Assembly: GCA_036897625.1 (NCBI GenBank)
Contig: JAYMTA010000730.1
Coordinates: 1 to 24,828, forward strand
Source of the DNA: Pelargonium cotyledonis
Lineage: Eukaryota > Streptophyta > Magnoliopsida > Geraniales > Geraniaceae
Direction of reading: 5' to 3'
Length of the DNA stretch: 24,828 nt
Below are positions 1 to 10,266 of the stretch, in pieces. The notes under the pieces were generated by a model that was given only the letters and a program-made list of their open reading frames with translations, was not told where the DNA came from and did no database searches. How positions within the stretch are numbered: the stretch's first letter is position 1; each line of letters starts with the position of its first letter. A program made the translations under genes and the position numbers.

Positions 1-878
1 TAACTGGCAAGGGCTTCACTCTCGGCTGGGTCTGGACCTCTATCGACGGTCTCCTCTCTTCTCCGACCACGGATCACTTGTAATAAACGCACACACAAAT
101 CGACCACGGACCATACACCCATCTCCACCAAACCTACTTACCACCAAACTTCTCTGCATACCAATTACTATTAATAAACGCACACACAAATCCCTCTCGC
201 CGTTAAATTAGCTTCTTCTCAGTGCATCATCACCATAACCTTTTTGTCTTCTTCACCGGAAAAGTTCATTATTTCTGGTTGTCGGAATTTTCAATCAATT
301 CAAAAATATAAAGGAAAAGATAGTTTGATCATAAAAAAATTACACAACATGTGCATAACAAATGATGTGTTCCGTTACATTTTCCATTCAAGTTAAAGGA
401 ATTACAAGTTTTGGTAAGTTATGTGCAAAACCTTATCAACAACAATGGACCAGTAATTCTATAAGAACCAAGAACTATTATCAACAACAATTTACAACCA
501 ATCTAGTAGTGTCAGTGTGGTAACAAGAAAATTTTGTAGAAGACAAATGCTTTACTCTATGACATTCTGAAAAGAGAACCAGTAAACACTCTGAACCCTG
601 CAAAAATAGCACAAGGAATAGAATGAAAACTGCACAGCTGGATCCACAATGACCATCAAATTGGTGATGCTGCAATCTTAACCCTTAGTTCATCGGCATC
701 TGGATAGCTAGGTTGAGATCCTCAAAACGTTACTGTAGACCGCGATATTAGACCTGCATGTTCAATTGGTGATAGGTGTGATAGTTAGTAAATAGAACCC
801 TTTTCGGAAATGCCCACCTCATTACCAGTTGATAAACAAAAACACATAAATACAGGAGAGAACTCAGTAAAACATTGC
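1..878. other. Non-coding or unassigned left edge
   Basis: I see no convincing gene in this stretch. The only structure is near the start: a 20-bp direct repeat at 81-100 and 172-191, and a 10-bp word (CGACCACGGA) at 64-73 and again at 101-110. The rest is AT-rich, and the short reading frames in it lack recognisable protein character. It could be the flank or intron of the fragment that follows on the minus strand. Confidence 0.5.
81..191. repeat. 20-bp direct repeat pair (81-100 and 172-191)
   Basis: The two copies are identical over 20 bases, begin TAATAAACGC and are 91 bases apart. Both are followed by C-rich sequence. Nothing else marks a transposon boundary here, so this may be a small local duplication. 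Confidence 0.7.
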
Positions 879-881
879 TTA

Positions 882-1274
882 AGAATCAGACCTTGGAGAG
901 TGCCTTACGCACACTAGATCATCCAACTTATTGCCATCCATTTTGTATAGAGAAACACCTTCCATTTGAAGGTAATGCTCCTAATTTGCTTCCTTCCTTA
1001 GACTCTCAAAAGGCATTACTTCCCATTTGCTGTAATTTGAATTCTTTCTCGCATCACTCATGTCAGAAGATCCCGATATGGGTCCAGCATTGTCAGGGTC
1101 TATATTACCCCACACTTTGCAACTGTGGAACTGGTCCTGACCACGAAACTGACCGGATTGAGTCCTCTTCAAGTGCAGGGCTGCAGCTTGAGCTCTACCT
1201 ATCATCTCTCGACTTGAAACATCTGACCTGTCTTGCTTCCTTTTGGTTCTCATGGGAGAATGTATCCTAATAGC
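882..1274 (-). pseudogene. Exon-like fragment of an unidentified plant protein, with an internal stop
   Basis: On the minus strand a polypyrimidine/CAG acceptor (ending at 1275) is followed by an open frame from 1274. It reads AIRIHSPMRTKRK, then a Ser/Asp/Arg-rich and QAAALHLKRTQSGQFRGQ stretch, then NYSKWEVMPFESLRKEAN. A TAG at 981-983 interrupts it. The same frame then continues with coding-like sequence (EHYLQMEGVSLYKMDGNK) to a TAA at 879-881, with a possible GT donor near 889. The composition looks like a disordered linker of a larger nuclear or signalling protein. I do not recognise the family, and no partner exons are evident on either side. The plus-strand RLT debris begins about 140 bases away in the opposite orientation, so this is probably a relic rather than a working gene. 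Confidence 0.4.
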
Positions 1275-1411
1275 CTGACAATCATAAACCTCAAAAGTTA
1301 ATCAAATGTATACACAGTTACGTACCCCAATGCACTCCAACAGCTGGTACTATGCCCGCCCTTGAAGAGGATTATGCCCTTTCCTTGGCGAAGAGAAGTA
1401 CCGAGTCCTAG

Positions 1412-2270
1412 CTACAGGAACACTTAGAAGCAGCAAATGCTTTACAGAAGCAAATGTATCAAGGAAGACTATGTCACTAGGATGCAGTATTTATCTTATA
1501 TGGGGACCAGGACTGAACCTAAGCCTACATTCTTCTCAGCAGAGATTAAGCAGAGTCCATTGCTAACTGTTGAAAAAAATGAGACATCAATTGAGCCTGG
1601 CATTGAGCAAGGGCGTGATGATCCACAAAATAACCCCAGTTGTCTAAACAATTTTCCCTCTGAAGGGAATCAGCAAATGCAAGATTTCTATGCCGGCCCT
1701 GATAACCTCCCAAATCAGCAATGCAATATGCTGCAGAGAAGTCACGTACGTTCATAACTAAAATCTTACATTGGTTATAAGGCAGAAGAGATGTATCATG
1801 TATGTGCACAGATCATAGCCTCTTGGACCGGATCACAGATGGAATAGTTTCTGGCAGTTCATTGCATCTGCTTCTCATAATGAACCTGGCTGTGGAAGGA
1901 TTTTTGTTGAGTTACATGATGGCCACTGGAAGCTTATTGCATCTGAATTAAGAGGCATCATTCTCTTTAACTGGTTGTTCGTATGCAATAGTTTTTTTTT
2001 TTTACAGTATTTGTCATATCTAAACAGCAATCTGATCGATCTTTGTTGAGGTGGCTCGCACTTATAACCCAAAAGCTTACTAGTTTTGATAGCTTGTGCA
2101 TGTAGACTTCAGTTTTAGCTATAGTTTGCATATATATTTTTTCTGTGCAGGGTTTTGATCCATCTTTGGATGTAGATGGAGTTAGGGAATCTCATTTAGA
2201 CTCGATATTGCTTAAGATTGAGATGTCTTTAAAGAAAACTGTTATAAGGAATATGCTGTGTACGTACTGA
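1412..2270 (+). pseudogene. Broken fragment of a RINGLET (RLT1/RLT2-type, DDT-homeobox) gene
   Basis: RLT proteins are plant partners of ISWI-type chromatin remodellers. Four colinear pieces match what is known of the family's middle region. At 1412-1460 is LQEHLEAANALQKQM. At about 1458-1757, in another frame, is KEDYVTRMQYLSYMGTRTEP followed by QSPLLTVEKNE. At 1773-1960, again shifted, are GYKAEEMY and then PLGPDHRWNSFWQFIASAS plus GRIFVELHDGHWKLI (WHIM/WSD-type motif). At 2151-2270, after a TTTTCTGTGCAG acceptor, is LDVDGVRESHL followed by LLKIEMSLKK. At least two frameshifts, a TAG at 1816-1818 and a final TGA at 2268 break the frame. Neither the homeobox/DDT start nor the C-terminus is present. 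The order of the pieces is intact, so this is a genomic (intron-containing) copy that decayed in place or was moved as a fragment. Confidence 0.68.
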
Positions 2271-4083
2271 CTACTGATAATGGTTGAAATTAATGACTCC
2301 TGCGTACTGGTAATATCTTCATACTTATTGATGTACAGGAAATATTTCACTTACTGTGCATCTTTTTTTGTTCAATGGTGCAGCACTGAAAAAAAGGGTT
2401 GTAAATTCTAGTGGGTTGGTGCAACACTGCACAAACTTATTTATGAACCAATCAATAGCTCCTAATTAATGTAAGCTTTTTCTTTTGTATCCAACTCCTG
2501 ATCTTTCTTTTGTTACGAATTTTGCCATTTGACTCCAACTGTAAATGTACGAGTGATCTAATTTTCATTATTAGGCTTCGCGCAACAAATTGCATCTTTC
2601 TGGGAAGCAAGGGAAGAAGAATGTAAATTACTATGATCTGGATTCTTGGCAACATGAATTACTCAACAGCATAAGTTTTAAGATTGTCATTTGATTTCAA
2701 CTCTTAATCTTTTGTACCCAGCAATATTCTTGTTACAAAATTTTATACTTCAATCCATAAGAGTCTTAAAAAGAATCAAGGCAAGGATCATGTGTTATTT
2801 TGTTAATCTGATGTGTGATGGTATTGGCTAGTAGTTCATTTTCAGTAGCTAGCTTTCCAGCAAACTTAGTTGAGATAACAAGTTCCATTTGCATCAAGAT
2901 CTCAATTGTACCTCTCGTACGTTCACTGGTTTATATCCTCAACTTTGGCTTCTGTCATGCATTTGACAGTTTCAGGCATATATATCTCTTGAGCATCCTA
3001 CAAATAGTAGAAAAAGAGGTGTAAGATATGGATGCTCAAAGCCCTCGTGCAGCAGTTTCTCATATTTTCCAGTTTTGGCATTGCTACAGCCTACAGCATA
3101 TATATTCCTCTTATTTTCGAGTACGTGCTCTTGTTGGTTTCCCCCTTGGAAGCCGTCAAGTTTTTCAATAAAAATACCAATTGCTTATCAACCACTGTTG
3201 TATCATAATATATAAATACAAAAATTCAAATAAATTGGCAAGACTATAACATCCTACATATATAATTGATCCACAAATGAGTGAAAATTGTATATTCAGG
3301 CACCTGTGATTATGATATAAGGAAATCAATTGATAGGGCAATAAACCCAAAATCTCATATATGCCTAGGATTCTATGACCCATCAATTGATGTTGATACA
3401 TTATGGTGTACACAATAGAATGTAAGTTTTAGTCATAATTATCGAGTAATCTTAAATTATATCGAGAGACATTTATATGTAGTGTTTGTAAAACATAACT
3501 TGTAAGATTATTTCATGTTTATCAAAAAAAAAGAAGAAGCTTATTTCATGGACAATGTCTCTAGAATTTGATTATCATTTTAGAGCAAAATCGGTTGAAA
3601 TCTTTTCATTTATATATTTAATGGCCAACTTTGTAACATGAGGATCACAAACACAGATTAAAACATTTTGGGTTTTTGCTTTACTATATATAGCAAGTTA
3701 ATGTGTCGTTAAGATTTGCATAATTGTGACAACGTAAATTTGAGTTTTTTTAATTGGTGTGCGCGCAACAAAAAGACGGGTTGCATGAAATGAAAATGTG
3801 ACTTGATTGGTAGTGGTTTAGTCGGAACCCTCAGATCAACCTTCAAGTTTGTTACTGAATTAGATGACAGACTCAGTGGGTAGTTGTTGAATTCTTCAGC
3901 TTGGGATAGAGAGATCCAAAAAAAAATTCAGTGTTTTCAACTTGATTATTCAACCCGATGAATATGCTTTAGATCAGAGGGAGACACATCACAATAATCG
4001 AGTTACAAATTCAGTACTTAAATGTTTTAAATCACGTCGAATTAAAATGTATATAAATAATTAACAGACAAACATAAAAGGGA
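2271..4083. other. AT-rich intergenic stretch
   Basis: I find no supportable gene on either strand. The reading frames here are short and hydrophobic or low in complexity. A TATA-like CTATATATA lies at 3684-3692, about 400 bases before the RIP-like relic. A short reading around 3835-3880 (FKFVTELDDRLSG) faintly resembles the first helix of that protein family but is too short to rely on. Confidence 0.5.
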
Positions 4084-4904
4084 GTAATAACAATATGTAT
4101 TATAGCGAGGTTTCGCCTCTCTGATATCTATTTTGTGGGATACACCAAACCCTTGGTGAAGCAAGGAGACAAACCCAAATGGTTCACTCTTCCAGAGATT
4201 CTTAAAGTGAAATTAAGATGATGGTTCAAGTTCGAGCAAAGACTCACGATCTTCCTCTTCTTCTGATAAAAACCATTAAAGTATTCAGGTCGATTAAGAA
4301 CGAGGATGAAGCTGGCTGGGATGAAGAATTCTTACCATTTACTGGCCAATACAGTGGAACTCACAGTATGGTGGCCCATGCGCGTACAACACTACAGGAC
4401 ATTATATTAAGCAAATATTCACTTATCAGTGCTGTCGAAACTCTCTGCAAATTTGATACTATTTCCAGCATCTCAGAAGAGCAACATGCCTTATGTGCCA
4501 AGTCCTGTGCCAAAATCCCCATCGTGGTTTCAGAAGCAATTCGATTTGAGATTTTGCATCGAAGAATAGAAGAGCAATGGCCTTGTAATGGAATTAAAAT
4601 GTGCACCAACATGGAAATACTGATAAAGAATTGGAATAGTGGTTCTACTATTGTGCATTTAAATATGTCTAGTAAAGACGATGACATAGTTCGGACGAAG
4701 TTGTCTGTGTCTCGTAAAGACGATGACAAAGATGAGACGAAGTTGTCTTCCGATGTGTCTAGTAAAGACGATGACAAAGATGAGTCGAAGATGTCTTCCA
4801 ACACGGTGCTGCGAGCTCTAACCAAAATGGGTTACGCTGATATAAAGGTTGGTCAACTCAAGATCATCTTTGGACTTCTAAAACCAGTAATCTACATTGG
4901 TTGA
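4084..4904 (+). pseudogene. Ribosome-inactivating-protein-like (rRNA N-glycosidase fold) sequence, frame-broken
   Basis: RIPs remove one adenine from the large rRNA and are common plant defence proteins. Two blocks in different frames carry family features. The upstream block (about 4084-4217) contains RFRLSDIYFVGY, matching the strand that holds the first active-site tyrosine, and it ends in TGA at 4219-4221. The downstream block is an ATG-started 228-codon frame, 4218-4904. It has FTGQYSG, a helix leading into PIVVSEAIRFEI (the Glu and Arg of the catalytic SEAxRF motif are kept), and then a helix with MEILIKNWNSG. After that come three acidic repeats in place of the usual C-terminal lobe, and a short tail. 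The N-terminal part and any signal peptide are missing. The family is usually intronless, so the frame change suggests a relic. A separately expressed 228-residue protein cannot be excluded. Family call moderate; activity very doubtful. Confidence 0.58.
4667..4804 (+). repeat. Three tandem 42-48 bp coding repeats (KDDD/KDE/LSS units)
   Basis: Copies lie at 4667-4708 (42 bp), 4709-4756 (48 bp) and 4757-4804 (48 bp). Each starts GTCTxGTAAAGACGATGACA and is in frame. Each encodes a unit of the form S-(S/R)-K-D-D-D-(k/d)-x-(T/S)-K-(L/M)-S. The copies are still very similar, and length changes are multiples of three, so the frame has been preserved through the expansion. The result is a highly charged, probably disordered insert. 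Confidence 0.9.
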
Positions 4905-6071
4905 TAATCCATCATTTATGAAAAAAGGAAAACAAGCCAGAAGAGGCAGTAAATGAGGTATTGTTAGTTTCATTTTTTTTTTCTTCCATGTATAGCCAAA
5001 ATCTCCAATATATATTTAACAGTATCTCCATTGTTTCCTTTCATTTTTACCCAAGCTATATGTGCATGTGATCTTTGAAATCAGGTTTAGAAGCTAATGA
5101 GTGGAAATATTATTCTTGCTACTGTAGTTGATAAATGAAACTCAGCATTGATAAACTGATGATTGCATTACCCTGTGATATAATATGAGCTCGCTTTGTC
5201 TATTATGTATGGATATGATACCCTAGAATCAAGAATGGAAGGGTTGAACCCACACCAACCTTGAGTAACGATTCTTACTCACTGGAGGAGCAAGACGGGA
5301 TTGTTATAAGGAAATCTAGAGCTTTGGATCCGTTCCTCTCAAAGAAGGTAGTCATATTGTTGTGCTCATGAATGATGAAGACTTTCATGTAGAGCGTGTG
5401 ATAGTTGAATGAAACTTTGTTTCTAAAATAAGGAACATGATAAATAAATCAAAGAAATCTATACTCTTTTCTTTGATGAAAGAACCCTGGTTTTGCTAGA
5501 GTAGAGGCTTACATGCTTATTTGATAAGTTTTATTTATTGATGGCCCTGTTGCAAAGAAAGTTGCCTACCTTATAAAGTAGCTATGTAAAAATAATAGTT
5601 TGATCTTCTTATGGTGCACTCATGTTTGTGATTTTTGTTTTTAGGGAATGACAACACATGCAACTGTGGGCTGTGAACTTGCGAACTTGTGGAATGCTTA
5701 TTACTGGAAGCAATTGAAAACTGTTCAACTTAAAGTGATCATTTGTTAGCTTTTCAATAATAAGATTACTAGTGTATGTCACATTATTAGGTGTATCTGA
5801 GGTCTGAGAGACTTAATTGATAATTAATGTTGAATGTTAAAGGTTGGAAGTTGCATCATGAATTTAGTAGTTGCATATTACAGGTGTTACTGTTATTTTT
5901 TGGACTACTAATATTTAAGTGTCATTTAGATACAAGTTTGTCCTAAATTAGGTAGATTCATTTTTTATTGTTTCCAGATTGAGCTAATCACCGTGTCAAA
6001 GCAAGTGACACAGCTATATATATATTGAGACTTGAGAATAGCAATTAATTGTTTGTAACTTAACATGGGTC
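4905..6071. other. Intergenic stretch without a clear gene
   Basis: AT-rich with scattered stops. One short plus-strand frame, 5219-5368, reads like coding sequence (VEPTPTLSNDSYSLEEQDG followed by IVIRKSRALDPFLSKK). I cannot place it in a family and it has no flanking exons that I trust. Nothing else stands out before the LINE target site. Confidence 0.45.
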
Positions 6072-6087
6072 CAAACCATTCTACTAT
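6072..6087. repeat. Left target-site duplication of the LINE
   Basis: CAAACCATTCTACTAT at 6072-6087 is repeated exactly at 11004-11019. The base before the repeat and the base after it differ at the two ends, so the duplication is 16 bp long. The left copy directly abuts the poly(T) run, as expected for a minus-strand element inserted by target-primed reverse transcription. Confidence 0.96.
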
Positions 6088-6100
6088 TTTTTTTTTTTTT
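6087..6100 (-). other. LINE poly(A) tail (14 T on the plus strand)
   Basis: A run of 14 T marks the 3' end of the element on the minus strand. Only about 28 bases separate it from the ORF2 stop codon at 6129-6131, so the 3' UTR is very short. The first T may belong either to the tail or to the target duplication. Confidence 0.9.
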
Positions 6101-6149
6101 GATAACTACCAGATTCATATATAGAAACTTAAGCATACAAAGTCCAAAT

Positions 6150-6535
6150 TTTAGAAATACCTGATCGATCTAGGCTAGCTAAATTATGGGCTCCAGACAT
6201 AACTCGTTTGTTTGCCCATTTACAAAAAACCTTGCTAACCGATAACAAAATACTACGAAGATCTTCTCCAACTGTCCAAGCATCCCTATCTTCAAAATGC
6301 AGCTGATAGAAATCTCTGCAAACAGATAGACAGTCACTCAAGATGCCACAATTAGATAAGTTACAATAATAGATAAATTTTAAAGCTGAATAGACGGCAA
6401 GAAGCTCGGCATGATAAAGGGAGGCCGCTGCAATTGGCGAGCGTAATTTGGCCATCAGTAAACCTTTGCTGTCATAAAGTTCCCATCCAATACCACTGTT
6501 ATCTCTAGAGAAGGCTCCGTCACAGCAAATAATAT
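6150..6535 (-). other. RNase H domain of LINE ORF2
   Basis: The acidic catalytic residues can be followed: Asp in CCDGAF, Glu in YHAELLAVYSAL, and Asp in GILSDCLSV. The last block reads WANKRVMSGAHNLASL. The residue where this family usually has Asn before the AH pair is Ser, so the fourth catalytic or structural position may be altered. Confidence 0.85.
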
Positions 6536-8089
6536 ACGAGAGATTCAAATAGGAGAGGTCCTGTAACAAATTAACTCGATGCTGGGGAATTTTGCTCTTA
6601 GTTTCCTCTAATTTGTCCAATCTTCTACTGATGACTTTCCTGATTTGGGAACTAAGGGTTTTAGATGCTTCAAAGATTTGATTCCAGTTCACCCTTGCAT
6701 TCTCAATCAAAAACTTATTTATGGCCTTCCAGATCTCATAGGCGCAAGCAATGAAAGAAGCTAGAGAATTCCAAGAATCATGAAAGTTCAATCGCTGACC
6801 CGAAAAACATAAATTGATAATGTCCCAAAAGCTTCTGGCATTTGAGCTTCTAATCGATAAGGCAGAGGCAAACCAGACTTTCTTTGAATCATGACATCTG
6901 AAAAACAAATGATCTATAGTTTATGATTATTTGTAGCAGATTTGACAAAGACTAGAATCCCAGAGGCCTCTTCTGAATAGACTAGATCGCACGGGGAGAG
7001 CTCCAACTATACATTTCCAAGAGAAAATTTTGAGATTTTCCGGCAGAGGAGCATGCCAAAGTTTCTTCCAAAAATTGCCAGGCACATTCTGATTTCCCAT
7101 AGAATGAGAAGAAGAGAGATGAGGAGATCGATTCGATAAATTGAAGGAATACCCAGATTTAACAGTATAAGAACCCGATTTAGAACCCAACCAGATGATT
7201 CTATCCTCACTGGAACTCCATTGCAGAATAGGGCAAGAGAGAATACGAGAAGCAACCTGCTCCGGGAAACAATATATCACTTTGGCTTCATCCCAACATT
7301 TTTGAGTAGGGTCAATAATACTATCGACAGTAGCCGAAAAGTAAAGGTTTGAGGATGGACTCCATTGAATAATACTTTGATCAATCCATTTATCCTTGAA
7401 AATTTCAATAGTGGCCCCATTTCCAACTACCCATTTAGCTTGAGCCAGGATAAGATCTTTCCCTTCACAAAGGATTTTCCAAATCCAAGAAGTTGAGGAA
7501 GAAGGAGAGTGAGCTTTCCACAGAGAGCCTTTAGAACAATACTTATGAGAAAGAACCTTATAGAGGAAAAAGGAGCAGTCATTTGCTATTCTCCAGAATT
7601 GGCTGGCTAAGAGACTAATGTTAAATTATTCCAAGTCTCTCAATCCCAAACCCCCTTCACATTTAGGCTTACCAAACACCTCTTTGGAGACCCAGTGAAC
7701 CTTTCTTTTGCTTGGATCATTACCCCACCAGAAACGAACGATAAAACTAGACAGCCAGTTTAAGAAATACTTCGGCAGCTTGTACAAATTCATAATGTAA
7801 ACGGGAATGACATTAAGGGTGGACTTGATAAGAGTGAGCCTACCAGCTTGGGATAGAGAATCAGTTTTCCATGATGAGAGAGAAGCTTCAATTTTATTTT
7901 TTAAATAATTATGGAGATCTCTCCTAGATACAGCTCCCAGGAAAGGAATTCCAAGGTATTTTCCTGGCCGAGCGGACACTTTCATAAGAAGGATTCCTCT
8001 AAAGATTCTTGAAAGTCTTCGGGTTATATTCGGGCTAAAAAACCATTCGAATTTGGACATATTTATACTTTGACCTGACTCTACTGCAT

Positions 8090-8900
8090 AGGATTTCAGA
8101 AGATATTTGAGGCTCTCAAAGGAAGAAAAGGTTGGTTTGAAAAAGATAAAGAGATCGTCCGCAAAAAATAGATGGTTAAAAAAAGGTCCACCTCTAGAAA
8201 GAGAGAGTCTAGGAATACTTGAGTTGACCATGGCTTCCTCAAGGCATCTAGAAAGAGGCTCCGCACACAGAAGAAAAAGGTAGGGAAACAAGGGGTCACC
8301 CTACCTAAGGCCTTGACCCGGAGTGAACCAGTCAATTGTAGATCCATTAATTAGAATGCTGAATGAGACAGTTGAAATGCACTGGTGAATTAAGGAGATC
8401 CACTTATCAGAGAAACCCTGGGCCCTTAAAACCTCAAGAAGGTAGTCCCATCTGACTCTATCGTAAGCTTTGCTAACATCCATTTTAAGGTCTGCCTTGA
8501 AAGCTCTGCCGGAAGAACTTTTCTTAATCAAATGGATAACTTTATTTTCTAATAAGATATTATCTTGGATTCTCCTATCCGGGACAAAACCGTTCTAGAA
8601 CGGGGATATAAGAGAGTTCATGACCAATTTAAGTCTATTGGCCAGAGGCTTAGCAATAATCTTATAAAAGACGTTACAGAGGCTAATGGGCCTGAAGTCT
8701 GAGGGAGAGGCCGGGTGATCCACTTTGGAGATGAGGGTTATCAGGGTTTTATTCAAGGACCGGAGCATCCTACCTTCATTAAGGAAGAAAATGGTAGTTT
8801 GGGTAATATTTGGACCCACAATGTTCCAAAATTTTTGGTAGAAAATGGCCGGGAAGCCATCTGGGCCAGGAGCTTTATTACTACCCATATCAAAGACAAC
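8090..8900 (-). other. Reverse transcriptase core of LINE ORF2
   Basis: This is the RT fingers and palm in one reading frame with two internal TAG codons, at 8595-8597 (in SPF*NGFVPDRRIQDN) and 8301-8303 (in GLR*GDPLFPYLF). Related elements normally have Gln at both places, so each is a single C-to-T change of CAG. The catalytic aspartates of motif A (DVSKAYD) and motif C (FADD) are kept. Confidence 0.9.
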
Positions 8901-9866
8901 ATTTCTTATCTATTCACTGGTGAAAGGGGCATCTAGGGTCGCTACTTAGGTAGGGGATAACTTCCTCGAAATTGAGGAGACAAGGCGGGAGAAAGAGTCA
9001 CCTTTAGATGAATGATCCTGGGGAGGACAATACAGGTTACGAAAGTGGGATACAAATTCTGAGCAGATCTCCTCTTGAGAGAGAAGCTAGGATCCATCAA
9101 GAGATTTGATAGCTCGAATCTTATTTTTGGCAGATCTCCTACAGGCTACGTGGTGGTAATAACAGGTATTTCTGTCTCCCAGATCCATGAATCTGATTTT
9201 TGCTCTTTGCCTCCAGATTTCCTCTTCTTTATCAAGGACCTGATCCAAGGACTCTTGAATAGATAAGGATTTGTTTATCGCATCAAGGTCAGAGGGGTTG
9301 TTGCTTAAGTGGGCCTGGACTTCTATAAGTTCATCCATTAAGGCTTTCTTTTGGGATTTAAAGTCTCCAAAGGTATCAAATTTCCTTCTCGATAGGTTTT
9401 TAGCAGTAACAGCCAGCCTTTGTTGGATACAGAAGAGAGGGGATCCACGAGAAAAGAAGTTCCAACTTTTTCTAACAATTTGGCTGCAACCTTTGTGCGA
9501 GGTCTAGAAATTTTCAAATTTGAATTGCCTCCGGGTTTTAGGAGAAGATGACAAATATAAGAAAATGGGGGCATGGTCAGAAACAACAATGGGTAGGGAA
9601 ACCAACGTGGAGTGGGGAAAAGCAGAACACCAACTATCATTAGTGAAGCCTCTGTCTATAATCTCGAACACCGCATCATCATTTGCACGCTTGTTAGTCC
9701 AAGTAAATTTAGGCCCAGATTTGCGGAGCTCCATGAGTTTAAGGGAGTTAAGGAATGTTTTGAAGGAAGAGGATCCAAGAAGGGAGGAAGCATTTCGACC
9801 GGATTAATCGTCAGGTCTCGAAACTTGATTAAAATCCCCAAGGAGGCAGAGAGGTTTACTTAGAGA

Positions 9867-9920
9867 AAGAGTTTTGGAAAGAATGGATTCCAGAAGAGTT
9901 TTGGAAAGAATGGATTCCAG
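9867..9920 (-). repeat. 27-bp perfect tandem duplication in the LINE endonuclease
   Basis: Two identical 27-bp units, 9867-9893 and 9894-9920, stand head to tail. The length is nine codons, so the duplication repeats WNPFFPKLF without changing the frame. It lies just before the GDFN block and coincides with the zone where the reading frame changes. Confidence 0.93.
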
Positions 9921-10266
9921 ACTTCATCTCTCACGCTAGCTACTGGATGGCCATACACTCCACCAAAGCACCAAGAAAAACCCTAGGGGCTAACTACAAA
10001 GAAGAGGGCTAAGTGATTATCGATGGATAGAAAGGAGAGGGAAATGTTAGATCTACAGCCGATCCAAAGTCCGCCCACATGATTAATACTATCAATACTC
10101 TAAGAGTTAGAAAAGTTAAGGGATGAAAGCTTGAAATTAACAGAGTCTACAAGCAGCTTGGTTTCACAGAAGAAGACAACATCAGGTTTGATTTGCCTAA
10201 CCAGGTCTTTAAGATGATGAACGTGTAGGGGTAGACCCAAACCCCTACAGTTCCAGCTCAAGAAAA

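Noticed and set aside
875..1270. 131-codon plus-strand frame
   Set aside because: Rich in Cys/His/Ser/Leu without a motif; it is the antisense of the better minus-strand exon-like block.
3290..3400. Possible hairpin (microRNA-like) around two ATCAATTGAT words
   Set aside because: The word is itself palindromic, so the match is expected; pairing does not extend into the flanks.
4361..4825. 154-codon minus-strand frame with repeated SSSLLDT units
   Set aside because: Its repeats are the mirror of the KDDD repeats in the plus-strand RIP-like frame; it has no independent protein features.
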